A stretch of 64,000 nt of DNA. Origin: Sipunculus nudus. Lineage: Eukaryota > Annelida > Sipuncula > Golfingiida > Sipunculidae. The stretch covers positions 58,495,886 through 58,559,885 of the forward strand of contig CM049322.1 in assembly GCA_026874595.1 (NCBI GenBank), written 5' to 3'. Positions 46,440-59,715 of the stretch are shown here, piece by piece. Every line of letters begins with the position of its first letter. Positions within the stretch are counted from its first letter, which is position 1. The notes under the pieces were generated by a model. It was not told the origin of the DNA, searched no databases, and saw only the letters and a list, made by a program, of their open reading frames with translations. A program made the position numbers and the translations under genes.

Positions 46440-46672
46440 CACATTAATTTAACAGATTAACTATTAGTTTTACATGGATTGTACAACTAGTTATAATCAC
46501 TAATGCGAGGCACTCTCCATGGCTCGGATGTTGGCGCTCATGATCGATTTGGGTGGAGAAAACCGGAGGACACGAACGGAGATTAACCACCGACCTTGGA
46601 CGAGCAACTACAACCCATTCTCAGAAGCGGAGAGGGCCGAGCGTTTTACCACTCAGCTGTCCAGGCCCCTAC
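46440..46672 (-). mobile_element. tRNA-derived SINE, family 2, copy a
   Basis: Minus-strand head at about 46665 (GGACAGCTGAGTGGTAAAACGC, box A region), a decayed box B, then a body with 'ctccgg' and 'gagccatggagagtgcc' and the AT-rich 3' tail 'aatccatgtaaaac'. It is collinear with copies at 47603-47838 and 62565-62808. Confidence 0.7.
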
Positions 46673-47602
46673 ATTACACATACATAATTATCATTTCTCT
46701 TAGTATATGTACCATTGTTATTAATCGATGCATAAGCATGATCACAGGTAATGCGTAAAGAAGTGTGGTCATTGTGCGAAGTCCCTTGATTTGTCTTTAT
46801 ATTTTATTCTTCAATACAAGAAATGTGATCTAATAACATACATGGAGGATTACAAGAAGTTTTGCGTTTGATTTCCAGAATGAAATTCGAGAGAGTCTTG
46901 ATCTGGACATCACCCTTATTATTTACTGCTATTGGCTGAGAGTCACGTCTTGTAGTTCAGTTAGAATCACAGTTCACACTATTTGTTTAGATGCATTTAA
47001 TCTCATTATTTTCAGCATTCCAAGTATACCCTTTGTTCTCAATGATAAGTGTGTCATATTTGAGCCTGGCTCTGACATCATCATTCATTGCTTTACGTAA
47101 TTTTTCTTCACTGCATCTCCTGACTTCTTTGGTCATTGGTCGTTTTTTATCTTTTCGGATATGGTTTTACAACCGATTCCTACCACTAATATATATACAT
47201 TTAAACAATAAAAGTCAAGACAGCAGTACAGACAGTCGTATGACACCATAAAGCTCACGATTGACACCATTCGCGATTTTTTTTTATTATTATTATTAAA
47301 TTAATGAATTATATCGTTTATTTTAAATATGGTACAGGTGCAATGCTGTTTTTTTCATCAGGTGGGAAAATATTTGTTTCTTATACTTTTTAAAAAATTT
47401 TCTCACCCTCAGTTAAACAGACTGAGCTTACTTTTTTTAAGTACGTTGGAGTACTAAAATTCTAAAAACAGCTTTATACTCTATTCAAGAAACGTAATCA
47501 TGAACACTAAAATTTATTATTTGAAACCATGACTAAACGATCTAATATATATGTAAAATATGTATGCTTTTGATAGATATTATTGTGTATGTTTTATATT
47601 AC
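46673..47602. other. Gene-free stretch
   Basis: The 86-codon frame at 46991-47251 is hydrophobic but has no recognised domain. 47278-47300 is T/ATT-rich. No exon is supported. Confidence 0.4.
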
Positions 47603-47838
47603 ATAGCCCTATGGGGTCGAGGGGTAAAACGCTGTCTCCGTTACCCACCCGGGTTCGATCCCCGGCAGTGGGTTGTCGTGCCATGGCCTGTCTCAGGCCT
47701 GTGGTTTTCTCCGGGTTCTACGGCTTCCTTCACTTTTGGACACTGCGGCATACCACCAACTGAGCCATGGAGAGTGCCTTGATTAGTATAGTAACCATTT
47801 GCACAAGACATGTAAGATAAATGAAATTTATTCATACA
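47603..47838 (+). mobile_element. tRNA-derived SINE, family 2, copy b
   Basis: Head with box A-like GGTCGAGGGGTAAAACGC and an intact box B GGTTCGATCCC (about 47652), then the family body ('tgtggttttctccgggttct', 'gagccatggagagtgcct') and tail 'gacatgtaagataaatgaaat'. It lies just upstream of the first coding exon of the CARD gene and in opposite orientation to copy a, 0.9 kb away. Confidence 0.75.
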
Positions 47839-49759
47839 CGCACACACAAAATATATAATTCTGGTATGTTATTGAGATTTTTTTTGTATATTACAGAGTG
47901 TCGACAATGACAGCTCCGAAGAAGCGTACAGAGCAAAGGGAAGATACAGAGCCATCCCGTGATGAGGGAAAAATTAGGCCTGACTCTACAGGAGAAGACA
48001 AACAATCGATTCCGTACAGGATCTACATATGGTTACTCTGTATTGAAGAGTCTCTGAAGAAGATCCACTTCGGGGTAAATTCTGTGTACATACTAACACC
48101 AGCACACACGCACAATGTAAAAATGTGCTATATTATACTATTTAAATAAATTTTGCCGAGGAATTTTCTTAAACTATAAACACAAATCTTGTAGCTTCAT
48201 ACAGGAAATAAAAATAGGCTGTGATCTTAATCTTCATTACATTTTAATATTGTATACGTTAATATTGTATGTTTTTAATTTGAAGAACTAATCATATTCC
48301 AGATAAAAAAGATAGATATGATATAATTTATTCAGCAAAGAAATCATTTGACTTCATTGTCAATTTCATTTGCAATTTAGTATCATTATTTCCATAACGT
48401 AGTCAAACCAAATTAAAATAAGCCCTAATTCTATTAAATGTCACATTTAGATTTGAAAAAAAAAATGAATCAGTGATATGACATGATTTTTATGTTTAAG
48501 ATTATAAAATTATGATCCATCAATATTAACTAGTGTAATTTTTTCAGTTGTCGTTGTGTAAAATGCCAGAATATGACCCCACCAAAGAAGAACTTGGAAA
48601 CACACTGAGAAAGGCAAACCAATGGAAAATTTTCACCGTAATTGAGAAGATCATGTATCATTCGCTGCTGATCACTTTTATAACGGTATTAACAGTACTT
48701 ACTAGAAACATTTATGACTGTTATGTTTTAAGATGGATTATACCGTATACCTCCCATTGACTTCTTGTTATTGGGTGATAAGATCAATATAAATTGGTTT
48801 TGCCCATTATGCTTAAAGCCGGACATATATTATATGTGTTGTCCAGGGAGGCTTCGTTATAATGTTACAATTGTGTAAACAGAGGCCCCACAGATCTCCG
48901 GATAAAAAAGTGGTTGTTCCGTTGTAGTCATGGTATAATCCACCATCTGCCTAACCTTGGGTAATTAATATTCGGAAGATATGACCAAGGAGTCAGTAAG
49001 AAGGTGTTATTCCTTAGCGTTAAGGCCACTGGAGCAACAATTTAAATTAATTCAATTTATTCTTATACGAAACTTCCATCAAACCCACAAGCTTGGTATA
49101 ACAAAACAGATTGTAACCTATTAATATTTGTTTAATTATTCCATTGTACTACATAATTGATTTCCTGTGTTAGTTGTTTTTATAATGGTTATTGAAAACA
49201 ATATACTACATGTTTTTTTATAATAATTTGTGCCAATCAGTAACCAGGAATAAAGCTGATTTTTAAATTTATTTTAAACACACTGTATTCACATGGCAGT
49301 AAAAATTAATAGGGCAGATAATATGCATCATTTATTTTACAGTTCATAAACAGCAAGGGATGTCACATGACTTTCACAACGGGTGGTAATGCTGGCTCGA
49401 GAATATATTCATGAGCATATTGCACTTCTTAATTTTCAGACCCTGTGTATTTATGCAGTCACTCTCTCCAGTTTACAAGAGATTCCCTCCCTGTCCCGCT
49501 CTTCTTGATTGTGTCTACTTGTATCTACTTCGGGATCCATTTCTTGGTAAGTTGAAGATTCCCCTTTCAAACGTTACTAAATGCTTTCGATAATTAATTA
49601 ATTAATCATTATTCATCAAATGCCAATCGATTACGTCGAAGCCGGTGGATCGTTAGCATTACCTGATAACTCGGGTACTCGTTTTATACAGTCTTACTGT
49701 AGAAATGATTCAAGGAAATGCAATAGAAACATAAATAAGACTAACCAAACATGAATCCT

Positions 49760-51440
49760 CACACTTAACATCTAGGAATCTGCTTAAAGTTTTTCCTTGG
49801 AAACCTGAAATAAGGTCATTGTGACCTATATTCTACTAATTATGGGGCGTGTTTCAGCACCCCAGAATAATTTAAAATTTGATACAAAATAGTTTGTATC
49901 TCAATAATTATGCATGGATTGCCATGAATCTTGCCTTGAATATTGTTCATGGCTAGTTTTATCATTTCTGGAATGGTGATAGCGCCACCTGTATTTTTCA
50001 ATGCTTCGCGACCCCATCGTTTAAGAGTGAGAAATAACGGCAAAAAAAAGGTGTCAGATTCTCATCTGTGGTTTCATCTAGTGTCATGAAGCCTTGTTTA
50101 TTTATTGATCACTATTTGGTTTTATCATTTTCATAAGACTGCTGGCGCATTTTTTTTCTATATTTCACACAGTTTAAACTCAGATGACCCAGTTTCATCA
50201 GTTTCATCAGTTCCTGCAGACTGGTGGCGCTAGTTTTTTTTTTATTTTTTTAAGCATTTTTGTTCTCTATTTTTGAGACCTTTAAAGATGGGGTCGTTAA
50301 CAGGACACAAATCGTAACCACTTGACCTAGAATCTCCTAACTTGACATCCTGGGAGGTCCATGAAAAGCCGCCTTGTCAGCCTGAAATTAGGTCTCTGTT
50401 CCCCATATCCTCCAACTATGGGGCTCAGGAGTACCATCCCCCCCCCCCCCCCAAGAATAATTGAAAATTTGATCCCAAAGCAGGGCACAAATCATAACCA
50501 TTGGACCTAGAATCTTTAAACTTAAATTCCTGAGAGTCCCTGAGAGGTTCTCTTTAGAAACCTGAAATTAGGTCTCTGTTACATATATCCTCTGAGCTAA
50601 CTGGCTCGTAAGTATCCCTAGAATAATTGAGAATTTGATATAAAAGCTCCAGTATCTGAATAACTAATGCATTGAACACCAAGATTCTTTGCATGCATAT
50701 TGATTATAGAGTGTTTTATCATTTCCCGAAGACTACTAGCGCCACCTGGTTTCTTTCGATTTTTTCACATTTTTTCTCCATTTTTTAGACCTTCAAAGAT
50801 GCGGTCGTTCGTTAACAGGGCACAAATCGTAACCACTGGATGTGGAATCTTCTAACTTGACATCCAAGGAGGCCTATGAAAAATCTCCTTGAAATCAAGA
50901 AATAAGGTTACCCATATCCTCTGAGCCATTGGGCTTAAAATTACCTTCCAAAATAATTATATATTTGATACAAAATATAAAAGCTCCAAAACCTATCTTA
51001 AACCTGTTTATTGTTCTCAATAAACCTTATCTACTAGGCATTAATGATGGCGCCACCTGCAATATTTTAATTTTATCGAATTTTTACCTGGATTTTTTAT
51101 GAAAACTCGGTTTGTTAACAAGGCACAAATCGTAGCGGTAAAGGCTAGAATCATGTACCTCTGCATCCTGAGATTTCTCCTCAGAAACCTGAAAATTGTT
51201 CACTGTGACCTAAATATCCTCTGAGTTACAGGGCATAACTTCCAGAAATAATGCAAAATACACACAAATTGCCAGATTCCTCAGGAACAGCTGCCTGGAT
51301 TTTCATCAAATTTTGTGTGCTTATGGGTCATAATGAACCTGAATTACTGAGCATGCATGGTGGTACCTCTTCAATATTTCTTAATCAGTTGCCTGTGCGA
51401 GGACATGTCAACATGTCAGGCGGCTGAGCGTCATGACTCA
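49760..51440. repeat. Tandem blocks of repeat R3 opening segment (intron of CARD gene)
   Basis: The block 'ggcacaaatcgtaaccac(t)tg-acctagaatct...gaaattaggt' recurs near 50303, 50488, 50818 and 51120, with a weaker copy at 49770. Each unit includes 'actgctggcgc' or 'gcgccacctg' (for example 50142, 50752, 51050). The first segment of R3 at 36780 and 52418 contains the same unit once. Confidence 0.7.
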
Positions 51441-53760
51441 TGGGCCACTTGTTATTTATGAGACCGTCGAATATCAGCAATGATGTCAGTTTCTCAGCTG
51501 TCTGTTTATATAGTATGCAGAAACATGGTGTGTTTATTGATCATAAGTGGGTGCCCTATAGTAATCACCCTGTCCTTCCGTCTATTTGTCTTAGCGTCAG
51601 TCCGTCCACAAATTTGTTTCCAGATCATATGTCCAGTTTGGATTGTTATCTGGATTTCAAACTTTACTTATATAGGACCCACCAATAAAATAAGAATTGC
51701 TTTGATTTTGGAGTCAAAGGTCAAGTTCACAGGACACACTAATTCTAAAAAATTGTGAATGCATTTTAAGCGAAACATGTCATCCCAAACCTTTCATCTT
51801 GTGCATATATCTGACATGCTTTTTTAGAAGAACCTAATTGAATTTCGGGTCACAAGGTCAAAGTCAAGGTCACAGAGTCCATCTGTCCACAGATTTGTTT
51901 ACGGATGATTAAGGATTGGATCCAGTTTGGATTGACATATGGATTGAAAATCTGACTTATATATGACCCCCTACAAAAGCAAATATTCCTTGACCCCAAC
52001 ATCAATCGATTATTCATTAGCCATTTCAGAAATGACCTGAACATTTCATGAGATTTCTGTCATGATTGCCCGAAAATATATTGTGTACAAACACACACCC
52101 AGACGCAAACACACGAACGTAAATGAGCGCATACGCGGCTGGCGGAGCCAATAACATATCATTGAGATATTCAAATTAGGGGATGACCATACTGTATCAA
52201 TAGGATAGAACTTTGTAAATATATTCCAATGATTGTTAATTGCAGTATTACTGCATGCTGGTGGAGACATATGGCCGAAACACGTATGAAAGACGAATGG
52301 TAAGTATTACTTTTTAGCTCAGGTGACTTTCAGTCATGCTGTGTTATAGCGTTGGCGATTTGTCCTTCGTCCTTCCGTCTCTCCGTCAGGCCGGCCGAGC
52401 ATCCATTTGTTAGTAGGGCACGAATCGTAACAGTAAGGGCTAGGATCATGAACCCTATGCAGTCTTGGAGGTTCTGAAAAGATCTCCTTGCAAACCTGAA
52501 ATTAGGTCACTGCGACCTACGAGTTACGGGGTGTTTTTGCACCCCCAAGCATTATTTCTTATATCCAAAATTTTCATCCCAAACCTTCCATCTTTCACAT
52601 ACGGCTCACCTACCAACAGGGAACGAACCATAATTATTTTGAAGTCACAAGGTCACAGGACTCACTTCTTTGAAAAGCTTGTGCATGCATTTTAAGCCAA
52701 ACCTTTCATCCCAAACCTTCCAGCATTGACATATCGCTTCTCTGCCAACAGGGGAAAAGACCAGTTGATTTTGAGGTCAAAGGTCAAGTACAAAGCACCC
52801 ACTTTTTACGTAGAGTCATTATAAGGCAAACTTTTCAATCTATACCTGCCATCTGTCGTATATGGTTTACCTACCAGGAAGAACTCTATTGGGGATGAGT
52901 TCAAAAGGTCAGAGGTTAAGGTCACAATTCTAAATTGCGCGTGAACATATTTCAAGCTAAACTGTTTATCCCAAACCTACAGTCTTTCACGTATGCCTCT
53001 TCAATGCATCACTCAGTTTGTTTCAAACTTTATAACTATGGATCTTTCTGATTGAAGAAATAACATTGATTTTGGGGTCAGCTGGTCAGGAGGTTAAAGG
53101 CTGCAGGTCAAAGTTATGCCCACCCTGTCAATTTTGGGGTCCAAGGGTAAAAAAAAGAAAGTGTATGCATTCCAAGCCAACTTTTCATCACAAACCTTCC
53201 ATCTTCAAGATATTGTTCACCTGCCAAAAGGGGAAGATTCTTTTCGATTTTTGGTTCATAGGGTCAAAGGTCAAGGTCTGTCCATTCACAAATTTTATGG
53301 ATGATAATTCTGCTTTGGATAGACAGATTGACTTCAAACTTGATTTGTATATGACTCACCTCTTAAGTAAGAAACATTTTGATTTTCAGGGTCCAGAGGT
53401 CAAAAGTTAAGGTCACAGGAGTCACATCTTAAAAAAGATTTTGGATGCACTGTAAATCAAACTTTTTATCCCAAACTTTCCATCTTTCATACATGGCTTA
53501 CTTGCTCAAAGTGAGGAAATTAGTAAATTATGAGGTTACCTGGTCAGAGGTCAAGGTCACTGGACCCCATTTTTTTTACAATAATCTAAATGCTCCAATT
53601 TCAGGGATACTAAGTTCTAGGTTTTGGTTTGGTTACAAGGTCATTGGTTAAAGTCACAGGACCTAATGTTGAAAAATTTCTTTTAAAAAATATCCTTACA
53701 GACAAATTCAGCTGAGCATCCAGGTCCATGGGTCCCTAGTTTTAATTTGTCATACCCAAA
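51441..53760. repeat. Long interspersed repeat R3, copy 2 (intron of CARD gene)
   Basis: 52310-53060 follows the order of 36700-37560 ('cagtaagggctaggatcatgaaccctat', then the 'ggtcaaggtcacagg' blocks). 51590-51690 and 51880-51970 are a local duplicate pair ('ccacaaatttgtttcc...gacttatata'). 53060-53700 adds further 'ggtcaaggtcac' units. No element-encoded protein is seen. Confidence 0.65.
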
Positions 53761-53828
53761 TGCTTATTTGCGTAGGTAATACGTTTCTTTCTTGTTACGA
53801 AATAGACTATCGACCTGGTTCACAAGCA

Positions 53829-53829
53829 G

Positions 53830-53887
<58 letters not shown>
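53829..53887. repeat. (TA)n microsatellite
   Basis: TA tract of nearly 60 bases, about 100 bases upstream of exon 4 of the CARD gene. Confidence 0.95.
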
Positions 53888-53890
<3 letters not shown>

Positions 53891-54947
53891 TTTATTTAAT
53901 AATTTGCAGGTATACAATGGTATACAATATGTGAAGAGACACAGATTATTGAGTATATAATTTATGATAGTAACATGTTTCAGTTATATATCATTGACAC
54001 GGAGGAACCGACGGAAGATGAACTAGACATACATCATAAAAATGTCGTAAGAGAGACGGTGGAATACCTGTCATCGCAGACCTTACCCCTGTTTTCATAT
54101 CAAGGAGAAAAAGAAGCAAAAACAATGCTCTGGGTGAACGAACTTCGAAGCCTGAAGAAGCTGGCAAGATAAGTAAGTTTCACGGGGATCCGTTTAATCT
54201 CCATCCGCCGCATATACTTTCAAAATTTTAATACTTTTAGAGCACAAATATTTATAGAAAAATTCATCCAGCAGTGTTGCATATAATTGTGCCATGCGCC
54301 CATATATATTGTGTAATTTTTCTTTGTGAGTTCAGTGGAAAAATAATATTATAGTCGGTCGCTCACATCTGTACACATATAATTCTGTGATAGTTTTAAG
54401 TATATATAAAAACCCATTCAAATAAATGGAGCATATTTTTTATTCGTCCGTCCCTCCGTCCATTAACATCAGTGTCGCCTCGAACTCTTTCTAGGGCTTT
54501 GATGAATTTAACAAAACTCATCATAACTACTTACCAATAGATCATCTCGCCCGAGTTTGAATATGAGCAAGATACACCCTTATTTAATAAGGTCAGAGGT
54601 AACTACGCTACTTAGTCGCCGCAATAAATTACCAGGAATATGATATATTTTGGTAAAACTCAACAGAAATATTAATCTTTATAATATCTCGCCTAAGTTT
54701 AATTTCCAGGAAAACCCATCCATGCATATTTCATAAGGTCAGAGGTCACAAGACTGGTGGCGCTTTGATGAATTACCAGAAACTGATGGATATTTCATAT
54801 TCAGTATGAATTCAGTTTCTGAATTACATTCTGAGCAAAGGTTACGCATATTCTTTGAGGTCAGAGGTCACAATATATGCCACGAGCGTATTATGCACCA
54901 TTTGCGGTGTTCATGTTTTATTTTACCCCTCATATGTTCCCTTATGA

Positions 54948-54949
54948 AT

Positions 54950-55000
<51 letters not shown>
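54948..55000. repeat. (TA)n microsatellite
   Basis: TA tract with one internal CA interruption, in intron 4 of the CARD gene. The preceding 54430-54900 has further 'aggtcagaggtcac' units. Confidence 0.9.
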
Positions 55001-55004
<4 letters not shown>

Positions 55005-56152
55005 AGTGCTGCTGACATTATCTCCAGGTGATTTAATAAGGCACATGCACAGAAATATTATATCCACCTTTCTATTTCTGAAGAAAACAATTATTTCATA
55101 TAACATTTAATTGTGAATTTGTTATTTATATATGACAGAGGAACAAGGACAGTTACTATCGTCAGAAGGCAGATGAAGCTATTTCAAACATAGGAAAACA
55201 CATGGACAAGGCACGTATATTAACGTGTTTGAAATAGAATGAAGAAAAAGTATATGAATAAGTATTACGCGAGTGCAATGCAGTGATGAAATTTATTTTC
55301 AACATGTTTGACGGAAGAATGAGGCATTGTATTTCCAAAGAAATTACAAATGTGCATTTATAATTCTATACGAACTAAACGTATATATACATATTAGTAC
55401 AAGGTTTCATAAATGGAATCAAGTTGCTATAAAGGAAAATAAATTCTAAACTAGTGCAAGTCATGCATGAAATTTGAGAACGGCAAAATTTTATATTACT
55501 TAAACATGTTAATCTCAATGTTTTGTATCTGCAATATTATTATCCATTTCATGATACATGTTTTCCTAATTTCAGGTCTGTCGAGAAAATGCTTTTTATG
55601 TTGGACCAAATACCATACAAACGGAAATGGATTAGTCTTGTGAGATATTTCAGGACTGCTTCAAAAGAGAAACAGAAAACTGCAGAAAGAACCAAGAGCC
55701 CTACTTGGAAGATATCAGGATTGCGGCTGGGAAGATCGGGGACCTGTACAAAGAGATAAATGAAAACAAAGTCCTTTTTGTAAGTTTATAACAGAAAAAC
55801 CATTGTAAAGCTATATGTAGGTATACTTTAACCTGTATACAGTTACGTTTCCACTTAAATCTGTCTCAAATGAATAATGATATGTTATACAAATGTACCC
55901 ATACCACAGATCTTGCGTTTTACAGATTTTAAGGAAGTGAACACTTTGAGGTAAAACAAAGCTCATGTTGTCCAATGGTTATTTGATTAAATACTCCACA
56001 TTCACATACATATACATACATGAATTTATACACTTACACGATTGCTACTTGATTCCAAACATAAAATTCATACAACGATTTATGTTTTCACAGACACCAT
56101 AATATATTGTTTTCAGACATAAAATTCACAAAAAGATAAATTTTTTTAATAT

Positions 56153-56249
56153 GTGAATTGATATATCTAGCTACAAATAAGGAGGCAATCCATTCTTGTT
56201 TTACAAAATGAAATGATCCCGCGGGCAGCAAGGGTTTGCAATATCGCAA
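56153..56249 (+). pseudogene. Relic of the last CARD exon and its intron border
   Basis: Aligns base for base, with about one difference in five, to 56603-56700, which spans the end of the last intron and the start of the last CARD exon. Shared blocks include 'atctagct-caaa-aa' and 'atcccgcgg-cag-aaggg'. Its acceptor is destroyed (acaa in place of acag) and it stops matching after about 97 bases. It lies upstream of the first CARD exon, so it points to an older second CARD unit or an exon duplication. Confidence 0.65.
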
Positions 56250-56804
56250 AGCAAATACATATTCATGTGCTTCTAAGAATTCTACTCGGTTACAAACATA
56301 AATTCAAACTAGAATTTGTTGTGTTTTTAAAGAAACCAAAATCGGCAGATTCAGATGTTGGAAGTCAAGAAGAGATACACGTGAAGATGCTGAGGACGTC
56401 CTCGGCAGGTCTGGTACTGAGGCTGAATTTAGAACCATTTTTCGTTTCCTCTCTGATCAGCAAGGGTGTCGTCGACCTGATCTTCTCTGAAAATCTCAGC
56501 GTGAGCCAAACTAAGTTTTTTTTCAAAAATAAAACCAGTGTTGAGTTTGACTAAACTTGTCTCTTATAATCTTGACATGTGACGTAAACGCGGAATTGTG
56601 GGTGAGTTGATGAATCTAGCTGCAAACAAAGAACAATCCTTTGCTGTTGTACAGAATAAAAGGATCCCGCGGACAGTAAGGGTCAGGGACCTCGTCGGAA
56701 AACTCATGCAAAGTCCGAAAGCAAATTTTGATGGATTACTTGAAGCCCTTCGAGAGTCTAATCAGGGACACCTGGCGGAAATGATAGAACAAAGAGTCAA
56801 TTAA

Positions 56805-57503
56805 AAGTGACGGTCATGATCGACATTTGATACAGAAAAGATATATGATTCATTCACAGTTATTTGTATATATCTGCATATATTATTGGTTTCCTGAATT
56901 ATGGCTCTATTTAGCGTATATATACTATAACGTATACGGCACAAGCCATGGTCACAAGCCATATCTAGTATCAAGAGATCATTGATAAACCTGTGTAGTT
57001 GCATACATATATATGTCTATAGGTATAATCTATAGGTAAACGTACATACCCCGGTATAATAGCCGGCATCCTTATACACACGTGACATAACCCTAACTAC
57101 ATAAAAGTTTGTTTTAGCTTAAACTTTTCTTAAGGAAATTTTAAAGGAATAGTTTAAGAACCATCCGTGATTGCAAAAATACAGTATTCTAATATTCAAA
57201 TTATGATTATTAATATTATTATTCGCTTACTCCAAACAGTGATTCAGACCAATGTAAAATTTAAACATTGGACACTGTCTTGCTAAGTAAAGGAATGTAA
57301 TAGTGTCCTATGAGGGTTTGAATATCTATATAAAATCCTGGAACGAGCTAGCAATATAGCCAATCAAATGGGACTCTCGAGCACTCGTCGACATATACAA
57401 TTATACCGTTCGGAAAAAAAGCGCAGATGGAATTAATACCTTCTTTGTTCAGATACGGACATATGATGCATTCGTATATGAAGTATATTGGATATAGGAC
57501 TCT
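56805..57503. other. Intergenic, nothing recognised
   Basis: 3' side of the CARD gene; AT-rich, with no clear poly(A) signal close to the stop codon and no other exon visible. Confidence 0.4.
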
Positions 57504-57504
57504 A

Positions 57505-57582
<78 letters not shown>
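57504..57582. repeat. Compound (CT)n(TA)n microsatellite
   Basis: CT repeat running into a TA repeat, the same arrangement as at 5271-5357. Confidence 0.95.
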
Positions 57583-57585
<3 letters not shown>

Positions 57586-57685
57586 TGAAACCTGTCTAAT
57601 GTGGACAGTCAAGGGACTCAATCATTTTGTCCTTAATAGTGAGGTGTCCTTATTAGGCAGGCTGACCTTGCTTGATAAGTGAGGG
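57583..57685. repeat. Possible DNA-transposon end
   Basis: 'cagtgaaacctgtctaatgtgg' and the following 'gtgtccttattaggcaggctgacc' look like one end of a DNA transposon, of a kind with conserved GAAACCT ends. The other end and a target duplication were not found. Confidence 0.25.
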
Positions 57686-59670
57686 ATTATGAATAAAGAC
57701 AAGGAACAACTGCAAGGACGAGATTATTGTATTATATCAGATTTCATGTATATGTAATACATATTCATGCACACATCCTGCATTCAATATTCATATACAA
57801 ACTGTGATTATTTTTACTTATCTCAAGTAGTGAACAATATAAGAAGTAAAGTCTATGAAGACATCCGTAAAAACAATGTTCATATGCTCGCGTACGCTCT
57901 TTCTCGCTGATTCACTGAGTCGATTAAGCTTGACTTTCTCGGATAATATAAGCTCCGGCCCAGGAGTACGTGTGGTGCCACCTGGCGGGCGGCGTTGCCT
58001 AAAACTGTCTTTGTTCAGCTGTCCAAATGCGATAATCTGAAAGATAATGACGGTGTTGATAATTCGAAGATTGTAATGGCTACGTACCTGGAAACAGTCG
58101 TTTTTATAGGTGAATGTTGCCTTAGCCTAAAATTGGAGGCACCTGAGATTAAACGAACCCCAAGAAGCTTCTGCGGCATGGTACAAACAGCTACAGAGCG
58201 AGCAGATGTTTGACACTGAGCAAATCAGTTTGAGACATTCTGAGCAAAACCAATAAATTAATATCAAACAGCCTGCTATAACAAAGAGGCTAATTTTACA
58301 GTTAGATACTGCGTGGTGAGATCAGGGACGCATGGCTAATGACCCCGCGGTCGAGCGAAAATATGCAGCTTCGCAACGTGTGAATGATCAACCGTGAAAT
58401 AAAGTCACATGATGTTTAGTGCTTAATATTTGCTGTGTTTAGTTTAGGAGCACATTCCTTCGTGATATGAGCACATACACACATTAAGGTAACAACTGGG
58501 GATTGCATAATCCTTTAATTGTGTTCCCGTCCCAGACACAACAACGGTACAGGTGGTCTTTGATGTTGCCCGGGGCGAGTGATCATTGTCCACCGAAGGT
58601 GGCGTATCGTGTCCAATAATAATCGGTAAATTCACAATTGATTATCATATATGGTGTAATTTATCATTATACGAATATACTACTGACACATATGTATGGC
58701 ATACATAATAAATATTTGATGAATATATGATAAATACATTAAACCGGTATAATTTTGCAATGATTGTAATCTGGCCTTTATAATCTAACTACATACCATA
58801 TTTCGTAATTAGGAAGCCATGCTCTATATGTTGAATGATATAAATCAGACATAATAATTAATAAAGGTAATTAGTCTTTTGATTAATGTTTGTGACTACA
58901 AGACTTAAATACCCAGCTTTTACCACAAGATTCTTTAAGCAAGTTTATTAAAATTCACCGCAGTTAAACCTTCAATGGCCCGGATACATTGGGACTTTCC
59001 ACTCGTCTGATTTTTTAACATGAAACTAAACATAGATAGATAAATGTCAATAATCTACACCGATATGAATAAAATGAATATTGTATACATACAACCATAA
59101 AGTACGCAACACTACATGCATTACAGTCATCATTATATTTTCCATGAACACAGAGATTACACATTTTCTCTGAGCATGTCAATTGTGTAATTGCTGTTTG
59201 TGCTCTGGGGGTTAGGGTTGGTGAATCAAGTGAATGAAACATGAATATCATGGGTAGAGAAAGGTTTATTTTTACTTTTGCATTGAAAGTAATGTTTTTT
59301 TTTTTTTTTTGTAACTTTGATAGACTCGAACAACAAGTGTCATTCTTAGCCGATAGGGGTCGCTAGGTGATGAGAAGAAATGTACTTGGTCTGCATGTTA
59401 TTCAAACTATTTTGACAAAGCGCTTCGTATAATTTTATCTGCAACAGATCTCATGAGAAAATTAATGACCCTTTATCTTTACAAATTATGACTTTTATGA
59501 ATTATTTTATCTGTCGATAAATATATTTGATTAATAAACGTATATTCAAACTATTCATAGCGTCAATCACATATTACCTTTAACAGAATAAGTTTAAATG
59601 TGTGTGTGTTGGTTCAGTGCTGTATGCATATTGTACATTTTATATAAACTGGTGCACAATCGTATATGCG
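57686..59670. other. Gene-free stretch
   Basis: A short GC-richer patch at 57940-58210 carries two overlapping frames without a recognised domain. The rest is AT-rich. A poly(T) run lies at 59296-59310. I see no splice-supported exon. Confidence 0.4.
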
Positions 59671-59675
59671 TATAA

Positions 59676-59677
<2 letters not shown>

Positions 59678-59715
<38 letters not shown>

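Larger units (their letters stand above)
47907..56804 (+). pseudogene. Two-transmembrane protein with C-terminal CARD; several lesions, probable pseudogene
   Basis: Eight exons, all phase 0: 47907-48074, 48548-48685, 49440-49546, 53984-54172, 55139-55210, 55576-55779, 56333-56500 and 56655-56804. The product would be about 398 residues. It has a charged N-terminus (MTAPKKRTEQRED), two hydrophobic helices in exons 2-3 (LLITFITTLCIYAVTL; PLFLIVSTCIYFGIHFL), an acidic helical middle, and a CARD across exons 7-8 (LEPFFVSSLISKGVVDLIF; RVRDLVGKLM; FDGLLEALRESNQGHLAEMI). A CARD mediates homotypic assembly in innate-immune and apoptotic signalling. Lesions: exon 3 is 107 bases (one short of a multiple of three), exon 4 ends in TAA exactly at the donor, exon 5 has a GC donor, and exon 6 has an in-frame TAG (55633). 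The CARD itself is intact. It could be a recent pseudogene, assembly errors, or separate shorter transcripts. Intron 3 is filled with repeat R3. Confidence 0.6.

Noticed and set aside
47603-47680. tRNA gene
   Set aside because: Boxes A and B are present, but the same head recurs with a conserved body and tail in three places, so it is a SINE, and the arms do not pair as a full cloverleaf.
57855-58213. Two overlapping frames in a GC-richer patch
   Set aside because: No domain, and neither frame has splice or promoter context; conservation could not be judged.
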